From a virus, in IMG/VR virus record IMGVR_UViG_3300035670_000099, positions 29,612 to 93,611 of that record: a stretch of 64,000 nt of DNA; one strand, written 5' to 3'. Each line of letters starts with the position of its first letter. The stretch's first letter is position 1. The notes beneath the pieces were generated by a model. The model worked only from the letters and a program-made list of their open reading frames with translations, did no database searches and was not told the origin of the DNA. Both the position numbers and the translations under genes were made by a program. Below are positions 39,878 through 54,800 of the stretch, one piece after another.

Positions 39878-42800
39878 CTATCTTTTAAGTATTCCACCCT
39901 GTCTTTGTTGACGTTGTATTTCTACTATTACTGCTGTTTTAATAGCATTCTGCATCGCATTTGGATCTATAGACGGTGATTTGTCACCATCTTGACTTTC
40001 AATCGTTATAGGCACATTTACAGTTGTATTTGTTGTTGGTTGATTAATATTTCCTATTCCAGGAGATGGGGGAATAACTCCACCACTTGCAAAGTTCATT
40101 ATGTTTCTTACTTTTAATTCGCTATTGCTTACGTTACCTCCCATGGCGTAATTCATTACAGATTCAATATTGTTGTTTTTAATTACTTTATCTAATCCCA
40201 TCGACTGGAACTTAGCATTGTCAGCAACACTCAACACTCTTTCTCCTGGCGTTAATACTGCTACTACTGGTGTTATTCCTCCATTTGCAGCTTTTTCTCT
40301 GACAATCGCTTCATTTAATGATTGAATTATGCCTCCACCAGCATAGTTCTTGATTACTCCTCCTTTGTATTGGCTGAATACTTCGCCTCCATCGTTGGCA
40401 CTTGGAACTTCGCCGCCGCTATTTCCTCCAAATATTCCTCCAATTGATTTGAATAGTGAATCAAGAATCCCTCCTGCTCCTACTAATGACTGCATTAATG
40501 ATTTGATAGCTATGTTAATGAGTCCGCTCAGCATGTTTCTAGCTAGGTTGTTTAAGACATCGTCTAGTTTTTCAACACCCATTATTACGTCTGTAAGCCC
40601 AGCTGATAAATCATTGATTAAACTATTTCTTATTAAATCTCTTATAGAAGCTACTACACTTTTGGCTGAATTTTCAATTTCTTTAATTTCTGCATCACGT
40701 TTTGCTTTAGCTTCTTCTTTTTTTTCTTTTTTTTGTTGATCGTCAAGATTTGGATCATTTTCTATATCTTCTTTTTCTTTTTCATATTCTTTTTCTTTTT
40801 GCTTTATTTTTATATCTCTTTCTTGAGCGTTAGCAACAAATTCGTTACCTCCTGAATTTCTGTAATTTTGTATTGTAAGTAATTTAGTTTGTATTTTTGA
40901 CTCTTCAAAACGTTTTGTTTGTTCGTAATCTAAATTTTCTTTTTGTATCTTTGCCAGTCCCTCTACTGCTCTTGTTAAACGATCTTTTTCTTCTTGTGGT
41001 AAAACAGCTGTTTGAATTTTTTCTTTTAAATCAAGTACTCTTAAATCAATATTTAATTTTTCAATAGTTTGATCTTTACCAAAAGCTTCAGCTTCAAGTA
41101 TTTTTAAATTTGTTTTATCTTTATTTGTTTGAATTTCATTTAATGTTGTTTCAATAATTGCCTGTGTATTGTTATTTTGTTTTTGTTTATCACGAATACT
41201 TTCGGCTTTTTTAACTTCTTCTGCTATCTTGTCTTGAGTTAGCCCAGAAGTACTCAAACTAACTTTGATTTTTTCTTGTAAAAATTGAATTTCAGCTTGC
41301 TGATCATTAATTTTTCGTTTTAATGCTGTAATATCATTTAAGGTAGTTAAAATTTTATCTTGTTTTTCTGGGTCTTGTTTAATTGATTCTAATTCTTTTT
41401 CTTTTTGATTTAATGAGCGTTGATAGCTTTCTAATGCTCTTTCAAGTTCCTGTTTTTGCTTTTCATCAGGAGTAACTTTTCTATTTTGTGACACATTTTG
41501 ATTAACTCGTATTCTAGCTTGATCTAATTTTTTTTGTAATTCAGGAAGTTTGCTATTAATAATATTTAACCTTTCTTGAGCTTTTGATTTTGACGATTGT
41601 AAAGCATCGTTCATTTCTTTTATTAAATTACTACCGTCATTTCTTGAAATAAGTCCTTCTTTAACTTGACCTTCTATAGTTTTTCTGTATCTTTCAAAAA
41701 TTGCATCAATTGATTTTAATGCGCTAAATAAATTTGTTTTTTCAGTAGTTAATTTTTTAACAGATTCTTTAGCAGAATCAAGATCTGATTTACTTTGTTC
41801 AATTATTGATTGTGATTCAAATGATGTATTATTATTTATGATTTTATCTAAATCTTGCGTAATTTTGTCTATTTCTGATTGCTTATTTGTAATTGAATCT
41901 TCTTGTAAAATATTATCTTTTATTTTTTTTATTTGATCTTCAAGATTCTGTCTCAATAATCTAGCATCTTCCAATTGCTGTTTTTTTCTTTCAGCGTCTA
42001 AAGCTTGTTGTTGTTGAGTAACTAAATCTTGCGAAATATTTAAAGGTTGATTTGAAACAGGTATTTTTATCGTTGAATTTGTAGATACAGATGTTAATCC
42101 TGGCATTGAACCCTGGAATCCTGTTGTTGGATTTGAATGTGAACACAAACATTTTGTTGCTGAATCTAAAATAGATATTATTTTTGTTACTAAAATTAAA
42201 AGTGGATCTCCTGTTGCTGTTGTATTTGAAACAGGTATTGCACTTGCTGTATTTGCAGGTATTGTTATTGCTGTATTTGAAACAGGTATTGCACTTGCTG
42301 TATTTGCAGGTGTTGTTATTGCTGTATTTGAAACAGGTATTGCACTTGCTGTATTTGCAGGTGTACCTGTTCCTTGCAATATTTTAACTATGTCTAAAAC
42401 AAGCTTTTTCGCTTCAATCTGAGAATTATTTAAAAATCTATTTGCATACTTTTTCTCATCTTCTGTTATTATTGCATTTAAAGGGGTTTTTGTTTTATCT
42501 GAAGGTACAGGTTTTCTTGTTTTTTGTGTTTTATTTGGAGGAGCAAAAACATCATCTAAAGATTCATCAAAAAGATAACTTAAAAAATTAAATACTTCTT
42601 TTTCTGTTATTTTTGTATCTAAAACAGGTTTTGTTTTTTGTGTTTTATTTGGAGGAGCAAAAAAATCATCTAAAGATTTATCATAAAGATAACTTAAAAA
42701 ATTAAATGCTTCTTTTTCTGTTATTAATCCTATTTTTTTCAAATTATCAATTATTGGAGGAGTAAGAGTAACAGAGTTTGTTGGAAGCACAAGTTCTTGT

Positions 42801-45800
42801 TTTGATGTTAATCCTGCTTTTTGCAATTCATTTCCTAATTTAAGAATTGATTGAGAATCGAGGCTATTTACAGAACGTAAATTTAATTTTCTTAAAGTTG
42901 GAACTATTTGTTTTGAATGCTGAGGAATCCGATTACTTTCTTGTTTATTTAAAAAATAATTTTCAAGAATATTTAATGGAGTTCCAACTACATCACCAAT
43001 TACGCCACCAATTACAGGTATTCTAGATCCAAAATTTTTAGCGTGGTCTCCAAAATTTAATTTTTCTCTTTCTTCATTTCTTTTTTTAACTGCTTCTAAA
43101 GTAAAATGCCTTTTTTCTTTTTCAGGCATGCCATAATTAGTAGTTTTTGCATTATTATATTTAGGATTATTTAAGAAATCAACTATTTGATTATAACTTG
43201 ATCTTTGTATTACATTTAAAAATATCTGTTCAACATTTGGATTTATTGGTGAACTTCTGTAATTAGAAATATTTCTAAGCCTATTATACATAGCCTCTTC
43301 TGTTTTTAGGCGCTCTTCTAAAGTCGGATTATCATCATGAGGAATTGCTTGATATCTTAATGGCTTAGATTTAGGTTTGAGAAAACCAAGTGCTATTTCG
43401 TTTTCGTTATTTTTTCTAAAATTTATGTAATCTTTAGGATTTAAACGATTTGAAGAATTAAAAGACGAAGAAGTATTACCACGTTCATATCCAATTAAAT
43501 TCAAAGAAGCTGAAGCTATTTTTACTCCTTGATTAAATCCTGTGTTATTATTAGCAATTTGAATAGAAGAAGGATTGGAAACATGACTAGGTCTTATTGA
43601 AGGTAAAATATTTCCAGGCAAATTATTATTAGGAGTGTTTTGCCTATTCGATTGAACAGAGATAGTAACTATTTTGCTAGATCCAATGTTTGATAAATAA
43701 TTTTTTATTAAAGCAAATTTATAAACACTGTCACTTAAATTTCTGTTTAAAGATAATACACCCGATCCTAATCGATTCATTGATTTTCCTGTTTTATCAA
43801 CTGATTCTTCAATATAAGATACTTGTTTATTGGTAAATTTCATCTCTTTTCTAAGTCTTTCTAATTCTTTGAATGATTCTTCAAATAATTTTTTAAAAGT
43901 AGCAGTAGATTGTTGAGCAAAATTTTTAATAGCATTTACATTTTCATTTGCTGATTTACCTAATAATTGAATAGCTTCGCTAAGTTTACGTTTATCTTCA
44001 ATGTCTTTGCGAGCATCTTCTAAAGCTTTTTGCTCTTGTTGTATTTTTTCTAAAGCTAATTCATTTATTTCAGTAATAAATTCTGAGACAACTTGTGCTA
44101 ATTGTGTTAATTCATTGTCTCCCATTCCTTTAAGTAATAATTTTAATGTTTTACCAGAGAACCTATTGTTAAGCTCTATTACTGCTTTTCTTAATTCAAA
44201 TCTTGCATCTTCAATTTGTTTTTGTACAGCTAGATTATAATCTTCTATTTGTTTTTTAGCGTCTTTAATTTTGTTTCTTAAATCTAAATTAGCTTTGCTG
44301 ATATCAACAGATGCTTTTGATCTATCAACTTTTGCTTTATTTATTTCTTTCTGTAATTCTTCTATCCTTTCTTTGTCTGACTCTCCTAGCTCAGACGAAG
44401 GTATTGAATTTAATAAATTTAAGGCTTGTGTTTTAGTTTTTATTTCATTATCAATAGCATCAAAAGTTTTATTTAGTTGATTTATTTTTAAATTCAACAA
44501 TTGAATATCAGCATCAGATTGAGATATAGTACCTTTATCTAAATTTTTGTAAATTTCTGCTTCTTTTTCATTAGATTCTATTTCAAGCTCTTGAAGATAT
44601 TCATCATAAGCTTTTGTAAATTTATTTAAATTACTAACAATTTTTGTGTATCTAGATTCAATCTCTGGTATAGCTCCTTTAGGTAAAAGATCTTTGTATT
44701 GTTTAGAAAAAGTATCAATTTTTTTTATTAACTCATCAAAAAAGCTACCAACCTTAAATCCTGGAAAAAGCTTTTCCGCTAGTTCCTTTTGTTTTATTAA
44801 AGTTTCTTTAACATTTTCTAATTCTTTGTATTTAGAACTATATCTTGATATAATAGATTGTTTTTCCTTTTCAATATTTGAATACTCTTTATCTATTCGG
44901 TCTATTTCTTTTTCATCATTTGATTCAAATGCTTTTTGTCTTTTCTCGCTTAATTCTTTTTGTTTATTTATTAATTTATTTATTTTTGTTTTATCTTGAG
45001 AAAAGTTTGAATCTTTATCTTGATTGTATTTCTTTAACTCTTTAATATTATCTTCAACTTCTTTGAAAAGATCTTTCTCAATACTATCTTTTAACTCAAG
45101 CATGTTATTTAAAAACATTTTTACTGATTCAAGAGCATCATAATCAGTATCGCGTACAATTGTTCCATACATTCCAAGTTCTTTTGCTATTTTTATTTGG
45201 TTCTTAGTATAAACTTTAGGTTTGTTTTCATCATTAGCTCCTATGTCAACTTGACGTTTAAAACTACCATATCCTTTGTCAAACCAAGTAAGGGGCTGAT
45301 AAGTAGAGCCTAAGTTTCCTCTTTCAACTTGTTCGTCATAATAGTCTTTAAGCTGCTCTGGACTCATTTTCCCTGATTTTACTAAATGAGCAGCGTAATT
45401 TATACGCTTTCTACGTTCATCTTCTACGTACGATTCTTCTTCTCCTTGAACTCCAATTACAACAAATGGATTTAATTGAAAGCCTTTACTAGGAATTGAT
45501 TGATAAGCAGAAAAGTTTGGTTTATTTCCTTTTGTTTTTTTAAGCTCATTATTAAAATCACGAAAAGCATTTGCAGCATTTTCAATACTTTTTGATATAT
45601 CATTAAATCCTTCTTTAAAAGGAACAGAAAAATCAGCTGCAGATAAAAATAAAGTACCAAAAGTAATTGCTAATGATGCTGCTCCTTTCGCTAAAGATCC
45701 AATTGAAATTTTAATTTTTTTAATAGATGTTAATCCAATTGTAATGAAAGTACTAAAAAAAGCAGATCCTAATTTTATTACAGCAGGAATTGCTTGGCTT

Positions 45801-48800
45801 AAAATAATAGATGCCATTTTAGATAAAAACTGTATTATTGTGTGAACAGCAGTTACTGTAAATATTCCTTTAAAAGCACCACCTAAAAAGCTAAATACTG
45901 GACTTATAGATTTAGCAAATTCTTTAAAAGTATTTAAAACAGGCTTTAAAGAAATACTTAAATATTCACTAATAAAACTAAAAGCATTTGTAATGATTTT
46001 AAGTGGATTTCGTCCACCAAAAAATTCATTTAATCCATTATGAAAAGCTGCACCTGAAGCTATTCCAATGATTTTAAATGTAGATGGAAAACTTGTTTGA
46101 AGAACTGCTATCACCCCTTTTAAAGAAGTAGACGCTGCTAAAGAAGCAGTGATTCCTGAAAAAATAGCAGGAGCGATTAATAAAGCAATTCCAGCAATTG
46201 CTATACTAAGTATAATAGCTGCGGAAGTGACTCCTTTTATAGCATTTGTAAGAATAGAGAAGCTGTCAGCAATATTAATAATTGCTTTAGGTATTATTCC
46301 AATCAATAATTCAAAAGAATCAATAATATGTAGTACTGCTTCAGTTCCAATGTTTTGCAGTTTTGTCAATGTTATTGCCAACCCACTTGCATTTTGCGCT
46401 GAGCCTTCGTATCTAGCTCTTAATATTTTGCCAACATTAGGTAATATATCAGCAGAAAGAATAGCACCTTGGCTTGTTAAATCAATTAACTCAGGAATTG
46501 TTTTGCCTATAGCCTGAGCAAAAATTTCCATCGCTGGAGGGAATTTTTCTCCTAATTGCTGTCTTAATTCTTCCATAGATAACTTACCTTTCGCCAATAT
46601 TTGAGTATAAGCAAGTAATATGTAAGTTACGTCTTTTCCTGTGATACCTAATGCATTTATGGATGAAGCAATTCCTTTATATAAATCTTGAATACCTTGC
46701 CCTTCTAGTTTTGTATTTTGCGCAGCTGCAAGTAATTGTCCATAAGCTTCTAATCCATCTGATATCGATACGTTGTATTGCTTAGATGCGTTAATTGCAA
46801 AATCAATTTCTTTTCCGCTTTTTGCTTCTCCTACAATAGAATTAATTTTTCTCAACGAAGGCTCTAATTTTATTATTTCTTCTCCAAGAGCAATTATTTT
46901 ATCAGTCAAGATAGACATAAAATCAGAAATATTGTAAAAAACATTAGTTAATGGGGAGAAAGTATCATCAATAGTATTTCCTAATTCTATTAAAGGAGAA
47001 ATTGCATTATGAAATTCTTCTCCAGCAATTTTAGCTAATCCATTAATTTCAGTAAGTTTGTTAATACCTTCAGATAATTTTTCTGGATCTGGTAAACTAG
47101 CTTCTTTTATGTCATCTACTATCTCTGAATGAACACTTGCATCAGGAGCTGAAATAGCTTGAAATTCTGTATAATCTTCAGTCGTTACTAAATTTATTTT
47201 AGTTTCTTCGCTTTCAATAGGATCTGTATACTGCTCTATTTCAACTTGTCCACCTTCTAATAAGATTTTAAAATTCCTAAGCTTTATTTCTTTTTCTTCT
47301 TCTGATAAATCAGGATGCTCAATAATTGCTTTAATTTCTTTTCTTATATTTTGCTGTGTATATTGACTAAATTCTGCTTTAATATCAAATTTTTGTTCTT
47401 TTTTAATTTTTTTATCTAATTCTTTTTCTAATTTATTTTTTTGATTTTTTAATTCTTCAATTTTCTTTTTCGCTTTATTTTCTTCTTTTGTTATTTCATT
47501 GTTCAATGCTTCACTTCTCGCTCTTAACGATTGAATCATTTCTGCACTAGCTTTTTGATCTGAGCCTTGTATAATATCTTTTTCGTAATCACTCAAATCT
47601 TTTAATTTTAATGCTGCTTCTTTTCTTTTGTCAATTAATTCTTCTTCTGTATTTTTAATTGCATTTACTTTATCTTGTATATTATCAAGTTCTTTTCCAT
47701 ATGTTTCACTTAATTTTGCAAATTTATCTATTCTTGATGCGTTTTGGTAATCTTTTTCTGCTTGCATTGCTTCTTTTTCTGCTTGTTTTATTTCTTCTTC
47801 TAATCTTGCAATTGATGCTTTATTCTCTTTTATTTGTTCTTCATATTTTTGCTTTTGCTCTTTGCCTATTTTACCTTTTTGTCTGTTTGTACGTTCATTT
47901 TGAAGACTTTTAAGTTCTGCCTGTGTTTGTTTAATCTCTTTGTCGTCGCGAGTTTTTTGTTCTTTTGTATATCCTCTACGACGTTCGTCAAAATCAAGGC
48001 GATTCATTTTTTCAACCAATTTATCTCTTTTTTCCTGTATTTCTTTTCTTTCTTCAATGTCTTCAGGTAATGTACGTCCAAACTCTTCTTCTAGTATTCG
48101 GTCTTCATCCTCAAGTTTCTTAATTTCATTATTAATAAATTCATCAAAATTTTTATTTTTTATTTTTTTATTTTCTTTTAATTCTCGAAGTTTGTTTATA
48201 AGATTTTCTATATTTTCGTCTAATTCTTTTTCTTCTTTTACTGTGAAATTTCTTTCGTTTTTTGCGTTTACTTTTTTTATTTCTTCTTCAATGTTATCAA
48301 GCTCTGCTTCTAAATTCTCTATTAATTTTATCTTTTCTTTAAGGTTTTCTATTTTAGCAGTGTCTGGATCAAAAGAAGATTCTTCAAATTCTAAAAGCTC
48401 TCTAAGCTCTGCTTTGTTTCCAGTACTTAATTCTAAATGAAGTTTTTTTTCTGTTTCTTTTCTTTCTTTCTCATATCCTTCGAGTTCTTTTTTATATCCT
48501 CTTCTTTCTTTGCTTGTTACATCTGTTTTTAAAAATTCTAATTGTTCATTTTTTCTTTTTAAATCTATTATTTTGTCTTCATTTTCTGCTTTTATAGATT
48601 CTTTTTCGTCTTTTTTTGATTCTTTTTTTCTTTCCAATGCTTCTGTATCATTAAATCTTATTTGATTTTGTTTTTTTAAAATTTCTTTATTAACTCTTTC
48701 ATTCATGCTATTAAGTTCTGCTTCTTTCTTTGCTATTTCTTTATCTAATCGTTCAAGTTCTTTTTTCTTGGATTCCTCCGCAGTAGTTTCATTTTTTTTA

Positions 48801-51800
48801 AGTGCCGTTATTTCTTTATCTAATCTCAATAATTCTTTTTTTGATTCTAATTCTTTTTGTTTTATCTGTTTATTTATTTTTTCAATTTTAGCAGTTTTAT
48901 CTTTTTCTGAAATAGATAATTGTTTTTGTTCTTCTAATTTTTGTATTTCTTTTTCAACTTCTAGTGATTTTTCCCTTATTTTTTGATTTATACTTTGAAT
49001 TCTTTCTTTTTTGTCTTCTTCATTTAATTTTTTATTTGCTGAAATTTCTCTTCTTTCTTTTTCTAAATCACTAATTGGTTGTCTTGCTATTTTTTTCTGA
49101 TTTTCAATTTCTCTATCTCTTTCTTTTTTTTTCACTTCACTAAAAACAGTAAGTCCTTCAATTCTTGCTTTTTCTTCATTAAGTTTTGATACTGCTTTTT
49201 CAGTTTCTTTTATTTTTTTATTTTTTGAAGCTTGTTTTTCTAAAACAGCAGATGATGTATCATGACTAATGCTTTCTACTCTAATTTTTTCTTCTCTTAA
49301 ACCTGTTAACTCTGATTCAAGTTCTCCTTGCTTTTCTAATCGCTTATCTTCTAATTTCTTTATTTCTTCTCTAATTTCTGCCACTTTTTCGCCTGTTTCT
49401 TTAGCTTTCTTTATAATAATAGAAGGATTAATAGTATTTAAAAAAGCTTTTCCAATAGCATGTGTAACAACCGCTAATTCTGCTACAACCGAATTAGAAT
49501 AAGAGTGAACAACATTATATCCTACATCTCTTAATTCTGTTGATGGAGAAGCTATACCAAATACTTTTTTAATAATTTTTAAAACGCCCTCAAATGCATT
49601 TTTAATAACTTGATTATCTATTGAAGCAATTTGGCTTTCAAAAGTATCTACAATATTTTTACCAATATTTTTGTATGAATCATCAATAACATAATCTATA
49701 GGATTTTGTATTAAATTTTGTTTAATTGCTTTTGGAGTCAATTGAACAGCTTCAGCAATACCAGTTCTTTCACTAGCTAGATTTCTTTTTCCATCCTTAC
49801 CAACTTTTGGGTTGACAGGCGCTGTAGTAACTTGTAGTAAATAATTTGTTCTAGCTCCTGCATCATGAATTCCTGATTTTTCTAATTCTTTAAAATTAAC
49901 TAATTTATCTTTATACATTTTTGCTAATAAATTGTTAAATTCCTTTCTTGAGTATAAAGACATTTTCTCCCTAAGTTCTTTAATGTCTACTAACAATTCA
50001 TCATTGTCTTTATATTTTTTTATTAATGTTTTAAAATAAAAATCAAAATCAGATTGAAATTGTTTATATAATTTATCTAATTCTTCTTGAGAATATATTT
50101 TTTCAAATCTTTTAAGATTTGAAGTAATAGCTGGAATCCAGCTATCTTTACCGTCAAACAAAGCTGTGCCTTTTCCAGCAACAACTATTTCTGGAAGTGG
50201 TTTCATATGAATTGGTTTATGTCCTTCTGATCTTTTTATTTTTGCTGAAAGTTGAAGAAGTATTTTCATCAAACCAATCGAGTTATGATCTTGCTGGCTA
50301 GTTATTACAGAATTACGAGGAGCGTAACCTTTTTTAGCAAAATTAGGATGATTATGTGCCACAGAATAAAATATTTTGTCATTAGATTTTCTTGCAGCTT
50401 CATAAATTTTTAAAAAAAGTTTGTCACTATCAAATTGAACGTACTTTTCACTCCGTTCTTTAGCAATATTAAATTCTTCTATAATTTGTCCTCTAGAATT
50501 CATAATAATACCTATTACATCTTCTAATTTTTCATTTCTAATGTCATCTATTTTTTTACTATTGTAAGGATTTTGTATTTTATCTAAATTTTGTCTAGGA
50601 TTTATAAAATTTAATTTTCCAGCTTTAGAATAATCATCTAATTCTCTTTTCTGATTTTCATCTGTTAATAATTCTTCTCTTAAATGTTTATAAATTTCAA
50701 TATAATCTTCTAACTTTCTAAATTCTCCTAATTCAGGCTTTGCAATATTTAAATCAAATAAATGATCTGGTATATCTTTAATTTCTCCAAATTGTCTAAA
50801 TAAACCCTGAATAATGTTATCAATAATAAGCCGTCCGGCTTTAAATCCATTTTTAATCGAGTCAAAAAATGTTTTTGTAATATTTACTGCTACTTCTATT
50901 ATTTTTTTAGCTGGAGAAGCTATACCAAATACATCTTTAATACCTTGTAAAACTTTCTTAAATTCATCTTTAATAGATTCATCGTCTAATAAAGCAATTT
51001 GGCTTTCAAAAGTATCTACAATATTTTTACCAACATTTTTGTATGAATCATCAATTCCTTCAATAGCAGAAGCTTTAGATTGATTAATTTGCCTACTTTG
51101 CTGCGGAGTTGAAGAGTAAGCAGTCTTATAAGATTCTGATGTAGATTCAAGTTTGTTTTTGACATCAAGTACATTATCTTTTATGTATTTAGATAAAGTT
51201 TTTAGCAATGCAAAAACTTCTGCATCAATATTTAATGATTGAATTTTAGGTAAAATTTCTTTTATTTGTTGTATAAAAGTATCATTTACTTCTTTGTATA
51301 AATTAGTAATTTTTATAAAGTCATCTTGTAAAAACTGTTGATTAGGCGTGCTAGGTATATCAGCATCTTGCATTGATGCGACATTTGCTGTATTTTTAAT
51401 ATAATTATAAATAAAATCTAATCCTTGAGAAGATATTGCTTTATTAGCATCAGAGACATTATTTATTAATTCTTGTTTAAATGTGTCTATAAAACTAGTA
51501 TCAATTTTTTTACCACTATTAGCAATTTTATTAGTAATTGTTTTTTCAATTGCATTTAGCGCTTTATTAATGGATTCATTAATAGTAGCAGGATCAACGC
51601 CTCCTGTTTTTTGTATTGATTCAATGATTTCTTGTTGAATTTTTGTTAACTTTTCTTTATATTTAGTAGCAAGATTTTCAGGTTTTGTCGGATTAATTGA
51701 TTTAGCAATATTTTTAAGATTTAAAGATTGGTTTAATATATCATCTAATCTAGTAGAAGAATTAGTAGTTGGTAGCTTTGATGCAATTTTATTAATTGAA

Positions 51801-54800
51801 GCAATTAATTTTTTCTGATTAAAAACAAAATCTATAATTTTATTTTCAGTTTGTCCTAATCCTTTAAGTTCATTCTCAAATGCTTCTAAAACATCTAAAG
51901 CATCACTAGGATTAAGTTTGTCTAAATATATTTTTTGGAATTTAAGTATTACTGTTTTTGTTTTATTGATTATTTTTTCAATATTGCCTTTATAACTTCC
52001 GGATGTATCTTCTTTAGATAATTCAACAGCATTATCAATTATTGACGCAAATGATTTTGCCCATTTTATTACATCTTGTAAAATTATATTTTTATCTGTT
52101 ATAGAAGCATTAAGTATTGTTTCTAACTCTTTTAAGCTTTTTGCTGTTAAAGAATTAGCTTGTTTTTCTAATTCTGCAATTCTTTCATTAATATTTTCAA
52201 CCTCATTACTTTCCAAAGACATTTCTATCTGTGGGTTAGGTTGTTGAGTAACAATAAATTGTTTTTTAGACTCAGTTGATTTAGATGAATCGATTGTTTT
52301 TTTAGATAATTGGGATGAATCTTGCGTAACATTAGCATACTCTAATTGTTTAATTTGTGGTAATTCAATTTTTATATTATTAACTTTTTTAGCTGCTGCT
52401 TCTAATTTTTCCAAAGATTCCGTTAATTGTTTTATTAAATTATTTAAATTACTAAAGCTTTCTAAATTATATTTAATATTAATTTCATTATTATTTAAGC
52501 ATTTTTGAGTATCTTTAGCTGCCTCACAAATTAAATGAATATTATCCGCAATTTCCTTAGAATTAGTGCCAACAGATAATTTAAAGTTAAATTCATTTAA
52601 TGCTTGTTTAATTAAATTTAAAGATTCGTTGACAGAATTTAACAAACTTGCATCATCAATTTTTATTTCAGCTTTTAATAAATTAAGTTTTTTGTTAATT
52701 TTTTCTGCTAAATCATCAGCCGCAAAAGGAACTGATTTTAATGATTCTTCAAATTTACTTAAATCTACATTGATTTCAATTAAATTTACAGTATTAAAGT
52801 TTTCTAATATTAAATTAGAGATTTTTCTAAGATCTCCAGCTAAAGACTCTGCTTCTTTAACAGTTATCTCTATTTCATAATTTTTGTCAAAGTTGCTAAG
52901 ATTTTGAATTACATTAGATGTTAATTCTTGCAATTGTCTAAAAGAATCAATATTCTTGATATCAAGACTTAGATTCTCAAATTGATTTAAAAGATTTTTT
53001 AGAGATTCTATATTTCTAGCTATAGTAGTAGAATCATTTACAAATGTCTTGAGATCAGTCAAATAACTCTTGACTTGATTCATCCCTTGAGTAAAATTAA
53101 CTAAAGATGCGTCAACGTCTGCTAAATTAGATTTTACTTGTTCTTTTTGTGTTGAAGTGCCTGTTGATTCATTTAATGCTTGGTGTCCAGAAATTACATT
53201 TCTAACATTATCTGCAAGTGATGTTATTTCTTTCAATTTTTCAATTATTTGATTTGCTTGAATTAAGAAATTACTAGTATCATCAAGCATTCCAATTTTA
53301 ACTTTACTTAAATCAGAAATAGATATTATACTTTCCCTAAGTTCTTCTAACTTAGCTATAAAATCATCTACTACTGGAATGCCTTTTAAATCTATATTTA
53401 TGTCAGAATCGAAAGTATTCTTAATGCTTTTTGCGGTATTATCTAATAATTGTAAAATTTCACTTAAATTATTTAAATCTGGAGTTTGATTAATTACAAT
53501 ATTTAAAGGAGTTTTTAAATTAGCAGTTAAACTTTTAACATTTTTATCAATTTCTTTTACTGCTTCATTAACAGACTGTAAATGCGTTGTTATACTTGTT
53601 TGATTTACAGCTTCCAAATCTAATTTATATTGGCGTAATGCTTCCCCTATAGCTGATATACTAGAAGTCACTTTTTGTGCTGATTGTTCATCTACTCCAA
53701 ATACAACTTTATTATCTAAAACACATTGATTATTTTCTTTTACTACTTCACAAATACTGTTAACTTGGTTAATTATTTCATTTAAATTTTGCAAATTAAC
53801 ATTAATAGATAAAATATTATTGTTTAAAATACTCTGTAAATTTGTCAATAACTCTGTCAATCTTTCGATAGCAGATTGCCTATTGATTTGAAAATCTAAA
53901 TTAATTGATTGATTATTTGTTGCTTCTTCAATATTTAAATTTTGGAGGCTATTAATTTTTTGCTGTATATTTTCTGTTAAAGTATTGATTTGATTAGCAT
54001 TAATTTTTACATTAAATTCTTCTGCTAATTTATTTTTTAAATTATCTAATACTTGAATTAAATTGTTTAAACTATTTTGAGATCTGTCAGCAGAGGATTG
54101 AATATGTCCTAAAGACTCAACGGCATTTCCTATCTGTAAATTCAAAACTTTGCTATTAACAACTTGAGTAACAGAATCAAGTAAAGAATTAACTTCATTT
54201 AATACTGTATTTGAAACATTAAAATCAATAACAACTTTATTATCATTTTTATTTATTTCATCTTGGCATTCTTTAATAATTGCTTTAATTTGAGATTCGG
54301 CAGCAGAATTAACTGCAACTTGTATAGTAATGTTTCCACTAATTTGTAAAGAATTTAATGTTGCTACTAAAGCATTAATTTGCTCTCTAAGAGCATTTGG
54401 ATTATCTCCACTAAAAGAAATATTAATACTAGATAAATTATTTTGGTTAAGTTGAATTATTGCATTAATTAAATTGTTAACAGATTCAATCCCGCCAGAA
54501 ATTTGAGTATCATCTAATTCTGGAACAGCTATTTTTATAGCAGAAAGTGCATCAGCGCCTTCTCTTAATTGATCAGAAATAATTTGAATTTTTGAAGTAA
54601 TATTTACTTCATCTAAATTGGTTAAATCAATTTTAGCAATAAATACATTAGAATTAGCAGATTCTATTGCTTGCTTATATGTATCTAATTTTAATATTAT
54701 ATTGTTTATTAACAAATCTAAAGAAGAGATTGAATTATCGTCAAAATTTATTTTAAATACATTATCGTTTAAATACTTTTTAATTCCTTTTATTGATTCA

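Noticed and set aside
42184-42387. Rightward frame of leucine/tyrosine repeats
   Set aside because: Shadow of the 51-bp repeats of the tape measure on the opposite strand.
47659-48440. Several rightward hydrophobic frames
   Set aside because: Antisense reading of a Lys/Glu-rich coiled coil gives Phe/Leu/Ser runs that mimic membrane proteins; no start signals.
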